Below, piece after piece: positions 34,820 to 46,693 of a stretch of 64,000 bases of DNA. This DNA comes from Bicyclus anynana (taxonomy: Eukaryota; Arthropoda; Insecta; Lepidoptera; Nymphalidae): positions 3,184,501 to 3,248,500 of the forward strand of contig NC_069094.1 in assembly GCF_947172395.1 (NCBI RefSeq), read 5' to 3'. Within the stretch, counting starts at the first letter, position 1, and each line of letters begins with the position of its first letter. Below the pieces are notes generated by a model, which searched no databases, was not told the origin of the DNA, and saw only the letters and a list, made by a program, of their open reading frames with translations. A program made the translations under genes and the position numbers.

Positions 34820-37800
34820 ATGCAGAACAAAACTACTAACAGTGAACGAAAAATGGAAAAAGTAAGTTAATATTTGCTATTGTTATGTTATAATAATGCT
34901 AGCTGACGCCGCGGGGTTTTACCCGCGTGATTCCCGTTCCCGTAGGAATACGGGGATAATATATAGCCTATAGCCTTTCTCGATAAATGGGCTATCTAAC
35001 ACTGAAAGAATTTTTCAAATCGGACCACTAGTTCCTGAGCGCGTTCAATCAAACAAACAAACAAACGAACAAACTCTTCAGCTTTATAATATTAGTATAG
35101 ATACACTAGCAGACGCCCGCGACTTCGGTAATAACATTGAAATACGCTGAAATAAGTATTACATACCTACTTATATTTTTACACAAGCCCTTATATTAAA
35201 TTCATAAACAACATTATTTATTTATTAATTTGGACCATCAACAAAATCATATGTAACAATTGTTTTAAAACTTGGGTTAAATGTAGCCACATCATGCATA
35301 AAGGATATTTATTATGTAGTACTAACATTTAAAATTAAAAGTTGAACAAATTAAAGAGTAAGTGACATAATTTGGGGATAAATTAAAAAAAAAAGAAAAA
35401 AAAAAACATGAATACCCTACAACAAAATAGAAATAAACATACAAGAATTTAAAATTAAAAGGAAACTACAATTAATAACTTAAGTTCCTTATTGTATTCT
35501 TTCTCAATAAAAAAAAAAATATATAACTTATCACAAAAAAAAAATATTATACCTACGGTCGAACTGAGAAACCTCCTCCTTTTTTTGAAGTCGGTTAAAA
35601 ATAATATAATTGTTTTAGGTTGTGTAAATAAACTTACTATACTTGAAATAAATGTACGTACTACGTAAAGTAAACTACAAATAAAAAAAAAAAACTAACA
35701 CTCAAATAATATGTGCACACAACCAATAATTACCAATTAATCCTATTGTAATAATTATAGTTTATATTATTAGAATATGTCTCTCATTTATTTATTACTT
35801 CTATTTTATTTAATTTTTAACAATATAAGTATAAGATACAAAACATTATTAAAAATTTATAAAAAGAAAAAATTCACCCTCCCACTGCGGGACATTTGAG
35901 TGCCCAAGCAACCGGTGGTCAGGGCTCCAGAGTGAGGAACCTCCTCACAATACGCGCCGTCTCAAGAATCACTGCCTTTTGTATCCGACTCTTGATCCAA
36001 CAGTTAAGCGAAAGCTATCTTAAGGTGTTGGTCGAAGCTTTTCGCTATAAGACCATTGACAAAACAACTATCGGAACAATAATAGTTGACTCAACATTCC
36101 ACATGGCGGTAATCTCGTGGGCAAGGTCCAAGTATTATTAGCATCATTATAATACATATTATAAGTTACATTTTTATAAAAGAAAAGAGTTATTTAAAAA
36201 AAAATTGTTCACAAGTTAGCTTAGACGGATATATGAAATGAAATACTTTACTTTTATAGTATAAACACTAGCGGACGCCCGCGACTTCGTCCGCGTAAAA
36301 ATTGATGTATACTTCTCTACCTCTACCTTACCCTGCTCGTAAACCTACCCAACCCTACCCTACCCTACCCCTACCTTACCCCTACCCTAACCCTACCCTA
36401 CCCGTACCCTACCCCTACCCTACCCCTATCCTACTCCTCCCCTACCCTATACGTTCCATAGCCTTCCCCTACCTCTACCTTGCCTCTACCCTACACTACC
36501 CCTACCTTATCCGTACCCTACCCTACACTTTCCCTAAATTACCCCTACCCTACCTCTATCCTACCCCTTCCCTACCTCTATCCTATCCCTACCCTCAGCA
36601 AAATTGGTCCAGCCTTTTGTGCGTGGTGCAATGACCAAAAGACTATAATTTCCCAAGCGACTTCTATGCTAATACTATAAAGAGGTAAAGTTTGTGTGGT
36701 TGTCTGGATCTACTGGACCGATTTGGAAAATTGTTTTACCAATAGAAAGCTACGTTATTTGCGAGTGTCATAGGCTATGTTTGATCTCCATATTCACACG
36801 GGAACGGGAACTACGTAAATGAAAGCGCGGGGCGTCATATAGCGGAATTTCTGCGTCTTTTAGAAATTTTGTATTATCTCCGAAACTATTTAAGTAATTA
36901 ACATATTGTCAAGGGCAAATCTTATCTACATAATATTCTTGTGATTATTAAATAATTTATTTTGATAAGGATTTAATTTTAGTTGTGTAAATAATGACGT
37001 AAACCTTAATTTAAAATTTAAATAATTTATTAAAGTACTAAAGGTACTACTATATCTGCTAAAATATAAAAGATAGATATATGGTGTCGCGGACTTTTTT
37101 GTAGAACTTTTAAATGTTCAAAAAGCCTCCATACATTTATTTCAGTTATACGCAATGGTTGAGGCAGCGCATGCGAATAAGTAAGTTTTTCGGTCCGACC
37201 TGTAATTCTCTTACAGGTCGGACCGAAAAACCCGCGATAACTCAGTAGTTATATATGATAGAAATATAAAATATAAAATAGCCTATAGCACTCCCCGATA
37301 ACGTAGCATTCTACTGGTGAAAGAATTTTTAAAATCGGACCAGTAGTTCCGAAGATTACCCCATTTCAAAAAATTGTTACAAACTTACAAACTTTACCTC
37401 TTTATAATATTAGTATAGATTATTATATAAACATTTAATCCCAATCTTATCTTTATTTTCACGACAAAAAGTATAAATTCCTCTTTAACACTCTCCTACC
37501 ATTTATCACTATACCACAGAATACATAAAGGTACCAAAAAACCTGTGTCTATCGTAACGCGTTACATTACGAAGTAGTTTAATATGAAGTTATCACTTCA
37601 AATCATCAAAATCAGCACGGCTGTTCTCTAAAGATATTTTTGTAACTCGCAAGTGCGAGTTCGAGAGTTCACCTAGATCTCTCTCTGTTTAACACGATAC
37701 TATAGAAAGAGAAAGATAGCGGTGAATACGAAACTCGCACTTGCGAGTTATACAAAACGTCGTTAGAGAATAGCCGTGCAGTTAAGCTGTGTCCTACCTA

Positions 37801-40800
37801 TTTATGAAATGTGAAAAGGTAATATAAATACACGTACAGACAGACGTAGTTTCGCATTTACCTAAATCAAATACTAGTATTAATCTGATCTTTATTAATT
37901 AATCAAATATTAGTATCAATTAATACTAGTATTGAAGGACTAATAGATAGACTTTCAATTTTCCTGTTATACACGTTTATAACCGCATTTTGGGATCTAC
38001 ATAAATTAAAATAAATAATATATAAAGATTTTTTTATCTTATTTTACATCAATAATTGAGATACTCGTAATTGCGTAGGTATGTTACCAAAAATGAAAGC
38101 GATCTGGTCCATCCATAAATCCAGTAAAAATAAGATAAGTATGTATATTTTAATTAATTAATATAAGACACGATGTAAATCTAAATATCTATAATATATT
38201 TTAATTTTTATTAGTGGGTGTAAATAATTTGAAATCATGATATAACCAACAAAAACAGTATTTATTATTTATCATAATAAGCAGTGGTCTCGGACGTCAC
38301 TGAGCGAAATCGGTATCGAATCGGTAATCTCTTTGAAACAAAAAAATAATTTACAAAATTGCTTAATAAATGACGAAGTAATAAATTACACAAGAAAAAC
38401 TTATCGAATTGAGAAGTTTAGTGCTTTTTTTGAAGTCGGTTAAAAAAGCGTCCTCTGTTTCTAGGAGTTACTGGCTCCGTACACGCATCTACTGCGCGTG
38501 CGCGGCAAACAACTGCGCGTCAAGATCGCCCTCGCCTTCAACTACTGGCTGCGTGTGCGCGACGACAAGCTGCGGCACATCGTCGACACTGTCAACATGC
38601 TGCACAACGGCACCTTGCTGTAAGTTGAGTTTCCAGGAGCTACTGGCTCCATACACGCATCTACTGCGCGTGCGCGGCAAACAACTGCGCGTCAAGATCG
38701 CCCTCGCCTTCAACTACTGGCTGCGTGTGCGCGACGACAAGCTGCGGCACATCGTCGACACTGTCAACATGCTGCTCAACGGCACCTTGCTGTAAGTTCA
38801 GTTTCCAGGAGCTACTGGCTCCGTACACGCATCTGCTGCGCATGCGCGGCAAACAACTGCGCGTCAAGATCGCCCTCGCCTTCAACTACTGGCTGCGTGT
38901 GCGCGACGACAAGCTGCGACACATCGTCGACACTGTCAACATGCTACACAATGGCACATTGCTGTATGTTCACTTAAACCATCCTGTCCAATAGGTTTTT
39001 CATTTCGGTCTGTGATCCTGCTAAAAGAGTTGTGTCGTCAGCTTATTGCAAATTGGTTAATTTTACTACACCAATGCTTATGCCACCATCCCACTTTTCA
39101 AGAGTCTCATAATATATGTATTCATCGTAAATATTGAACAGGACAGGAGAACGCACACGACCCTGCCTGACACCTTTGTGAAACTTAGGAGTATTGGAAT
39201 TAATATCATCTATCCTTACGATTCCTACACAACTGTTACAAAGATTCTTAATATAAATTCTCAAGACACCTGTATCTTAAAAATATTTCATGAGATCGAA
39301 AGAGTTTTTTCTCTATCTGACCACGAAACATCAATTTGAGGAAGGTCATGAGGATGATGATGATGTCCTAGGAATTCTTAAAACTATGTATTCTTTCAAG
39401 GATTGACGACATTCAAGACAACTCCACAGTGCGGCGTGGTCTGCCGTCAGCGCACTGTGTGTTCGGAGTGCCGCTCACCGTCAACACGTCGCTCCATGTC
39501 ATGTTCCTCGTGCTGCAGCGAATGTTGGAGTCAGGCCTTAAGGTAATCTGAGATACTAGTACTAGTCTAAGATCCGAATTAGGAACGACCTTCACCCATT
39601 TGTTTACTGAATGAAAAAAAAATTGTTTGTTTTTGTCTTTTTCTCCGATTTTGATAATTATTTTTTATTGGAAAGGGTGTATTCTGAAAATGTCTCGTAT
39701 AAAATTAAAAAATCAATTCGATCCCTAATGGAAAACAGAGGACGATTGATAGTCTATCCATTAATAATTGTACCATTGGCTGGTGCCAATGGTACAATTA
39801 TTAATGGAATATTTTCTATTAACTGATCACTTTGAAGGTGGTCCTTCAAAGTGATCAGTTAATAGAAAATATTATAATGTTTTCTTTCGCTTATTAGTTT
39901 CCTGAATACACTTGTGTTTTTGAAGTCGTATGAAGTATTTTTTAATTATTTATTATAGATAGATATTGTTAAAACAATATAAATCATATTTTCACTACTC
40001 TTGCTCAAAAACACTGTCATATTACCACTCCACAGCGGGGCTAAACAAAGCATATTAGCCTCTAGGGGCTAAAGTAATTTTGTTTTTTTTTAATTCTTGT
40101 CTGTTACGAGTACTAGCCAAGTAATAGCCTACTATAAAACGGAGGAGGTTTTATTCGAAAATAGAATCATTATAGGTAAGGCCCTGATTGTTTTGAAAAA
40201 TAAATAAAAAACTTTAAATTGGAATGAAATGCAGCGTTCTTGTCTGTGGAATGCGTTTATTTTTTTATTTAATTTTTATTGAGTTGCGAATAGAGCGAGA
40301 TTTGAAGACATGGGACATCCTTTACGGTGTAATACCTTTGCCTTTTTCTCATGTGAAAAAAATAAAATTAAAAAGCGAGAATTTAAAAAACAATTGGCGT
40401 GAATAATGTATTATTAGAGAAAAAAATCAAGTGTGTACACTTGATTTTTTTCCGAAATTCATTGTAAATTTGTGACCGTAACATATTTTTCAACCATAAC
40501 TGTTATTGTTGTCTTCGTCTAGTGAGAATGGTGATTCTAATTTGGAGATGGATGAAATTTTCAATCTGTTACCATCAAAGTCGAGACGCATTTACTTAAA
40601 TACTTACCTACGATACCTACGAAAAATTTAATAAGTGAAGAAAACAACAACGAATGGATTCACTTACGAAAGGAGTTTTTTAAACTATTATCTCCCACGT
40701 TTACCTCATATATTCATTATTCATCTTCAAAGTAGTCGGAAATTATGTTACCGGGTAAAAGCATCTCCCTTAATATCCAAAATTGTAGACTTTGTACATT

Positions 40801-43800
40801 TAATTTTCAATTAAAATAAATCATTGAATATTGTACTAAACTATTTTATTTTCTCGCAATCGTAGTGAAAAGCAGAGTTGTAACACGTGGGGCTAAACCC
40901 ATTATAAACTCGGTTTCTATTTAGGCGGCCCTCGCCTTCGTCTCGGGCCCTAAAAATACCTCGTATATAATGGGTCTTTTTAGCCCCTCGTATAACAATC
41001 TACTATAGTTTCTAAAGAATAAAGTTACCGTTTTCTGTAATTTTATTTTCATTATTTTATGTGTATATTCTACTGTATATTTACTTACATGACGTATATT
41101 ATATACTTTGTAGCAATTAAAATGTGTTGTTTTTACTATGTTTCATGTTTTTTTCCATTGTTTTTTCATTTTAAATATTTAGACGACGGCCGCGTGGCAC
41201 AGTGAGTAGTGACCCTGATTTCTGCATACATCACCGGGGGTTCAAAGTAAATTGATTTTATGCGTATTTCAGGCGACAGAAATATTCTCCGACGATTTCC
41301 TTGAAGTAATTCGTGGCCAGGGGATTGATATTTATTGGCGGGACAACTTTATCTGTCCGACGGAAGAGGAATACAAAGATATGCTCATGCAGAGTAAGTC
41401 GAATGAAAGTATTTTTTTTTGCTTTACGTTTCCATATTAACTAATGTACTACTACAAAATATCAAACTACAAAATATCAAATCCTTTTACATTTACGATA
41501 AAGATGTTGTCGGTTACACTAAATCTTTACCTCCCACCAACCCTCCAAAGAATTTGACCCTTTGAAAATGTTACTTCTGCTGAAATTGTCACTTACTATA
41601 ATTTTACATTTTATCCGGTGCTGGTCTTAGCAATTTTTTGTGAAACCTTTACAGCAAAAAGGCTCATTGTTCTGTTGATATTGAGTATAATTATTTGGGG
41701 ACGAACAATAACTACGTATTATTTTCTATTAATATGCAGAAACGGGCCACATGTTCTCGTTAGCAGTACGCCTGTGCCAACAGTTCAGCCAATACGAGCA
41801 CGACTTGAGCAAGCTGGCGCTTCACATGGGGCTCTACTTCCAGATCAGGGACGATTACTGCAACCTGACGCAGCAGGAGGTAACGAGCAGCAATTTTTTT
41901 GAAAGGAGATGGTCCAAAATTGTATGGAGCCCAGGTCCAGTCATTGTACTCTAGCGGAAATAAAAGAAGATATTTTTTTCAACTATTTTTGATTTGTATA
42001 ATCAATTTACTTTGATTCTTACGAAATAATATTCATTATCTCCCAAGAATTGCAACATTACTATGGGTAATAATGGCGGATTGATGACGTTTTCATTACA
42101 GTAATCGATTTGACGTTTGCTGTCAATTGTCATGTCATAGTTGCTCTATGGGCGCCATCTTGATATAACTCAAAAACTTGGGTTTTAATTTTATTTATTT
42201 CTTTTTAATAAATTTTAATAAAACCCTTGTGTTTTTTTAAATTTTAATGATACGGGGTACAAGAGTGGACCTAAAATGGACCATCTCCTTTACCAACAAA
42301 CAAATTGTAAATGAGGGTATAAATCGCTAGTCATTTAACACGTGCATTCTTCTCTAGCAACACATCTATGGGATGCCGATCAGCGGATTTGTATTTATAG
42401 AGATGTTTCTATCTTTCAACGTTCTATGCAGCTGAGACATGGCGCTTTTGGCCATTCCGTTTCTTCTTCGGATTTCAGTTTCGCACGAGCTGGTATTACT
42501 GGTGCTGGATCCCAGATATAAAAAATTTTGCACAACTTCAAATTCAGTAAACCCGTAAGCTGCAATTTATTGGTGCAGTCTATGATCATCAGTTTTATCT
42601 TGGTTCTGTTTGTAGAGGGGCCCATTTCTTTGCTAATTATGAATAATAATTATGATTATTTAGTTCTTATATTAGTGATAATAAATTTTATTAATAACCT
42701 AACTTCTTTTTATTTTCATTTGCAGGCTCTAGAAGAGTGGCCGGGATTCGAAGATAAACAGGTAATTATTATTTCTTTATTTAATTTTAAGATTGAGAAC
42801 TTTCATATTACTCATAAATTAGAATAAAAAAATATATAAAATAAAACTAATAATCAAATTTAAAAAAAAAAAGTTAAAATGGTACCTCTTATTGTAATGA
42901 GAAAACATATGACATGTGCCTCTTGCGGTCTCAAGCCGCCAGCATCCAGCGGCTCCGGAATGCATCTACTAGCAGTAAAATATAAGTATATGGTAACGCC
43001 TTCTTCTATGAATACTACATGTATTGATACTACTGATGTTCAATTTCTTTCAAGGCACGAAAAGACGCCAGTTTTTGCGAAGACATTACGGAGGGCAAGT
43101 TCAGTTTGCCTGTCATACATGCGATGAATTCGCCGGAAAAAGGGGAGATTTTGAGTATCCTTTTTAATTTTCTTCTTTTTCAGCCATTTTCCGCCGTATT
43201 GACGTAGGCCTATGATAGGTGATATCGTCCTTGTCCCTCCTTTGGGGTAATTTGCGGTCCCAAGGTCGCCATTTTAAAACCACGAATCCGTTTTGCTTTA
43301 TAATATTAATAAATAAATAAATAATAAAACTGTAATAGGTCAAATTCTATACATTGAAGATATTTTGAAAATTTAAGGACATTGTGCCAAGTTTCATTGA
43401 AATTCATTCAGTAGTTTCAGCGTGATGCTTAAAGCACTTAAAACAGTATGTGCACATAACAAAATAATTGAATATTTTAATAAAAAAAATACAACCGACT
43501 TCAAAACCTAAAAACGTTATCACTAAACTAAAAAGCGAAAAATAACATCATAATATGTTCTACCTGCTGATCAGTATGAAGTCGGTGCTAAGCCGGTGAT
43601 GTATTAATTCAAGCCATGTGAGAATATCTTATAGTGTTGTTTCAAATGGCTTAAATTAAGACAACACCGGCTAAGCACCGACTTCATACTGATCAGCAGG
43701 TATGATGTTATTTTTCGCTTTTTAGTTTAATGATAACGTTTTTAGGTTTTGAAGTCGGTTGTATTTTTTTTATTAAAATTTTTATTATTTTTCCATTTTT

Positions 43801-45490
43801 AGTGTAAAATTTCATCTCAAACGAATACATCAGACCCCTAATAACAGTCACAACCCATCTTGGTACAAAATTCTCAGCAATACAAATTAATCAAGCCCAA
43901 GCACAAGGTAGCTACCGTAAATCGTAAAGGGGTTCCCTTAATTGACCTTGGTCTTCGTCATCAGACCCCTAATAACAGACACAACTCATTTAGGTAGAAA
44001 GTTCTCAGCAATACGAATTAATCAAGGCCAAACACAAGGTAGTTACTGTAAACTGTTAAGGAGTTACCTTAATTGTCCTTGGTCTTCATCACCAAACCCC
44101 TAAATGACAGTCACAACTATCTATGTGGAAAGTTCTCATTAATACAAATTAATCAAGCCCAAACACAAGGTAACTGCTGTAAATCGCCGAGGAGTTCCCT
44201 CGCCTGTTTTATGGCTCCATCATCAGATCGATTTTAAACCTTTAATGAAATTGTAGTGCTTAAAAGTACTAAATGGAAAAGTTTACGAACACACTAGACA
44301 CCCATATAATTTTCGAAAGTTCCCCTCAATTTCTCCAGGATTGCATCATCAGATCTTGACATGATGGCAATGGGACCAAATGGGGACTATACTGTTTCAA
44401 ACAAAAAAGAATTTTTGAAATCGGTCCAGGCGTCTTTGAGTAATCGGTGTACATACATAAAAAAAAAAATACCGACCGAATTGAGAACCTCCTCCTTTTT
44501 GAAGTCGGTTAAAAATTAAATTTTTTTATCATACGCGTAGCGGCGCCGCTACGGATTACCAAAACGTCATACAGATTGCATTCGATTATACAATTATAAA
44601 GGACTATATTTTCAGCTTGCCTCAAATACTCGTACCAAAAAATGTCGACCAACTATCGATTGTCTTACGGATCCAGAGTATCTTAAACAACTGATATTGA
44701 TTAATTTCCTGAACGTCACAAAGATATTCTCCGGCAAAGGACCCACGATGTCGAGATGAAAAAGTATTGCGTGTCTCTACTGGACAGAGCCGGGAGTTTG
44801 ACGTACACACACAACATGCTGGTAGACCTGGACCGAACGGCTAGGGATGAGGTACGTAATTCATAGTTCTCATCTATATTAATATTATAAAGCTTTTGAG
44901 TTTGTTTGTTTGAACGTGCTGATCTCAGAAACTTCTGGTCCGATTTGAAAAATTATTTCAGTGTTAGATAGCCCATTTCTTGAGGAAGGGCTATATATTA
45001 TCCTCGTTTTCTCACGGGAACGGGAACCACGTGGGTATAGCTGCGCGGGATTAGCTAGTCATTGATAAAACAGAACATAGGAAACGCCAAAGCGTCAGTT
45101 TCAGTTGATAGAAGTAGGTACGAAGTGGGCAGGGCGCGCGTGTACGCATATCTGTGGAGATACGCTTATAATCTGCATTAAAGGATAATCGATTCGAGTC
45201 GATTTTATCGTCATAATTCAATTCATTTACTCAAAGTCCTGACAAATCAGGTATATACCGATAAATACGTTCCTCGTACCTTTCTATTACTCTGTTTATT
45301 TGTGAGAACTGCATGAAAATCATAAACCATACATATACCATACACATATTTCCGAGTATCCATCACATGATATTATCTTTCACTATAATTTCTAAGTGAT
45401 TAGTTAATTTTTGTTTCTCAGGTGGCTCGTCTTGGTGGTAACCCTGACATGGAGGCGGTGCTGGATGATCTTATGTCTTGGAAACATTAG
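34820..45490 (+). CDS. GGPPS-like isoprenyl diphosphate synthase, gene 3, with triplicated exon 2
   Basis: Exons: 34820-34861; exon 2 as one of 38465-38619, 38637-38791 or 38809-38963; 39401-39542; 41273-41393; 41740-41879; 42726-42761; 43055-43154; 44724-44851; 45422-45490. With one exon 2 the protein is 310 residues. First Asp-rich motif DDIQD at 68-72, KTGHMF, second FQIRDDYCN at 187-195, GQGIDIYWRDN as in canonical GGPPS. The exon 2 products carry FNYW where human has FNHW, and MLHNGT (a and c) or MLLNGT (b) at the IPP-contact histidine. Human K202 is Ala217. Exon 6 inserts ALEEWPGFEDKQ. Exons 2 and 3 are visibly GC-richer than the same exons of genes 1 and 2. Poly(A) signal AATAAA at 45577-45582. 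Of the three complete genes it is closest in exon 4 to canonical GGPPS; actual product unknown. Confidence 0.88.
34903..35101 (+). repeat. Interspersed repeat ending TAATATTAGTATAG, gene 3 intron 1
   Basis: Close copy of 22782-22977 ('GCTGACGCCGCGGGGTTTTA', 'GGGCTATCTAACACTGAAAG', CAAA repeats). It starts about 40 nt after the exon 1 donor. Confidence 0.65.
35893..36045 (-). mobile_element. LINE ORF2 C-terminal fragment (minus)
   Basis: The reverse complement matches 58975-59085, which reads 'LKKLSLNCWIKDRIQKAV' and 'ETARIVRRFFTLEL' before a stop. This C-terminus is common in lepidopteran non-LTR elements. The plus-strand open frame over this stretch is its shadow. Confidence 0.6.
36267..37417. 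mobile_element. TACCC-array element, copy A (gene 3 intron 1)
   Basis: Starts 'ACTAGCGGACGCCCGCGACT', then a TACCC/CTACCC-rich tract (36310-36595), 'CAGCAAAATTGGTCCAGCC', a long AT body and the end 'TTTATAATATTAGTATAG'. Copy B (50853-52198) is highly similar over its whole length with a longer TACCC tract. Copy A alone has a hairpin 'TTTTTCGGTCCGACCTG' / 'CAGGTCGGACCGAAAAA' at about 37177-37230. Confidence 0.75.
37615..37782. mobile_element. Foldback MITE 'GCAAGTGCGA' family, copy 2
   Basis: Inverted ends 'GCACGGCTGTTCTCTAA' and 'TTAGAGAATAGCCGTGC', then 'AACTCGCAAGTGCGAG' and 'CTCGCACTTGCGAGTT'. Same family as 21849-22012. Confidence 0.75.
38465..38963 (+). repeat. Exon 2 of gene 3 in three tandem copies (172-bp unit)
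   Basis: Units start at 38465, 38637 and 38809, exactly 172 bp apart: 155 nt of exon plus 17 nt (GTAAGTTGAGTTTCCAG, or GTAAGTTCAGTTTCCAG). Every unit has a full acceptor and donor; the third donor is GTATGT. All three are open in the right phase. Protein differences: LLRVR in a and b but LLRMR in c; MLHNG in a and c but MLLNG in b. A 17-nt spacer is far too short to be an intron, and 155 nt is not a multiple of three, so only one version can be used per transcript. A recent duplication or assembly error remain possible, but scattered silent differences argue against a simple copy artefact. Confidence 0.85.
39005..39300 (-). mobile_element. LINE reverse transcriptase fragment (gene 3 intron 2)
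   Basis: The minus frame reads 'KGVRQGRVRSPVLFNIYDEY', the RT palm region (usual GVRQGCVLSPLLFN). It is cut on both sides and sits between exon 2c and exon 3. Confidence 0.7.
39758..39873. repeat. Two adjacent perfect hairpins with the same TGGT loop
   Basis: Hairpin 1 has 23-bp perfect arms (39758-39780 and 39785-39807, starting CCATTAATAATTG). Hairpin 2 has 31-bp perfect arms (39808-39838 and 39843-39873, starting AATATTTTCTATTAACTG). Both loops are TGGT and nothing separates the hairpins. The flanking sequence ('TTTTTGAAGTCGTATG') suggests a diverged repeat-A core. It lies in gene 3 intron 3. Confidence 0.85.
40030..41000. repeat. Possible DNA-transposon remnant in gene 3 intron 3
   Basis: The left part holds 'AGCGGGGCTAAACAAAGC' and 'CTCTAGGGGCTAAAG'. 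The right part holds 'GTGGGGCTAAACCCATTATA' and 'TTTTTAGCCCCTCGTATAAC', so GGGGCTAAA motifs recur in both orientations. A 15-bp hairpin (CACTTGATTTTTTTC arms) is at about 40419-40452. No intact ORF. Confidence 0.35.
41180..41250 (+). repeat. Truncated tRNA-like SINE head before gene 3 exon 4
   Basis: 'GACGGCCGCGTGGCACAGTG' matches a SINE A-box and 'GGGGGTTCAAA' a B-box; the rest of a SINE is missing. Confidence 0.45.
42330..42640 (-). mobile_element. LINE reverse transcriptase fragment (gene 3 intron 5)
   Basis: The minus frame reads 'RTKIKLMIIDCTNKLQLTG', and a neighbouring frame gives 'EIRRRNGMAKSA'. This is the segment after the RT catalytic site in LINEs of the type at 39005-39300. Frameshifted. 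Confidence 0.65.
43465..44513. mobile_element. Repeat-A element, gene 3 intron 7
   Basis: Foldback core first (43490-43760), then four degenerate units of about 110 bp ('CACAAGGTAGCTACCG...TTGACCTTGGTCTTC'), ending 'CCTCCTTTTTGAAGTCGGTT'. Very similar along its whole length to 49408-50495; opposite orientation to 9942-11037. Confidence 0.75.
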
Positions 45491-46642
45491 GACAATAAGC
45501 ATGATAATAGAAACAAATTTCTTCTAAGAGTACTCTGCTACACTAAGCCAAACTCGATGTGGAATGTTTATCAACCAATAAATTAAAGATGAAGGTATAG
45601 CCACAGTAGATATAACAAGCAGTATAATAACTCGGCCGTATTTTTGAAATAAATACCTACAGCCGCGCGCTCCGTACACATGTGATAGGGCTGCCCGCCT
45701 CCAGCATTTTAATTACATTTGCCAACTTTGTGTTTCCATTTAGTTATGTGATTGTAAATATACTTTTTTTAAATAAACAAATAAAATACTTTGTAAATTG
45801 TAGTAAAATAGGAAGTGATTAATAAAATGCGTGTTGTTTTTTGATTGGTAGATTTAAATAAGGCTAATCAATGATCTTGAAGGACCTTCATATATTTATT
45901 TTCGTTATGCCATCTAGGTATTACCACCACACTAGGTGACCAAATAATAAAAAATCGGTCAAGTGCGTGTCAGGCCACGCGCAGTGTAGGGTTCCGTAGA
46001 TTATGTTAGCACTTTAATCCCTTATGTAATGCACAAAAATACCGATAACGATACCCCCACACTATAGCATAGACGATAAAAAATTGATCCTGACTTGGCA
46101 TGTAGGGAAGGAACTACAAAAAACAAATTGAGATTGACCGGGTTCGCTAGTAGTTTAATAAAAAAATCTAGATAGGTATATTAATATCAGCTGGCTCTTT
46201 ACTCTTTTTATTCAAATACATTAAAGTATGAGCAACACAATAATGTTGTTAAATTCAAACAACTTCTTTATCTCCACGGAAGATCAGCGCGGTATCCTTA
46301 CGGTCACTGCAATATGCTGAGTGGTGACCCTTTTAGGATCACATCATGCAAGTTGCAATGTATTTAATTCATTGTTTTTTTTTTTCTCTCTTTTCTTTGT
46401 ATGATGTGTATTCTGAATAAACTTTTCTTTCTTTCTTTCATTCTTTCTTTCGTTCTTTACTTAACTTCTTTATTACATTAAAATACATGTATACCAAAAA
46501 TACATGTCATAAGATTTAAATCTATGTATTACATAATAATCAAAGAAAACAACCTAAATGAAGAAGTTAATAAATAATTATTTAATAATATTATATTACC
46601 GTTTACGCCATTTACCTATTTACACAATTTTATCATTTAAGC

Positions 46643-46650
<8 letters not shown>

Positions 46651-46690
<40 letters not shown>
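46651..46690. repeat. TA dinucleotide repeat
   Basis: Uninterrupted alternating T and A for about 40 bases; likely polymorphic in length. Confidence 0.9.

Positions 46691-46693
<3 letters not shown>

Noticed and set aside
35896..36141. 81-codon plus-strand frame
   Set aside because: Antisense to a LINE C-terminal fragment whose sense copy is at 58970-59085.
36300..36600. Telomeric repeat
   Set aside because: The unit is TACCC/CTACCC with variants, not the insect TTAGG/CCTAA unit, and it sits inside a dispersed element.
38409..38994. Overlapping open frames on both strands across the exon 2 triplication
   Set aside because: They read through 17-nt spacers or run antisense; the exon model with conserved phases explains the region.
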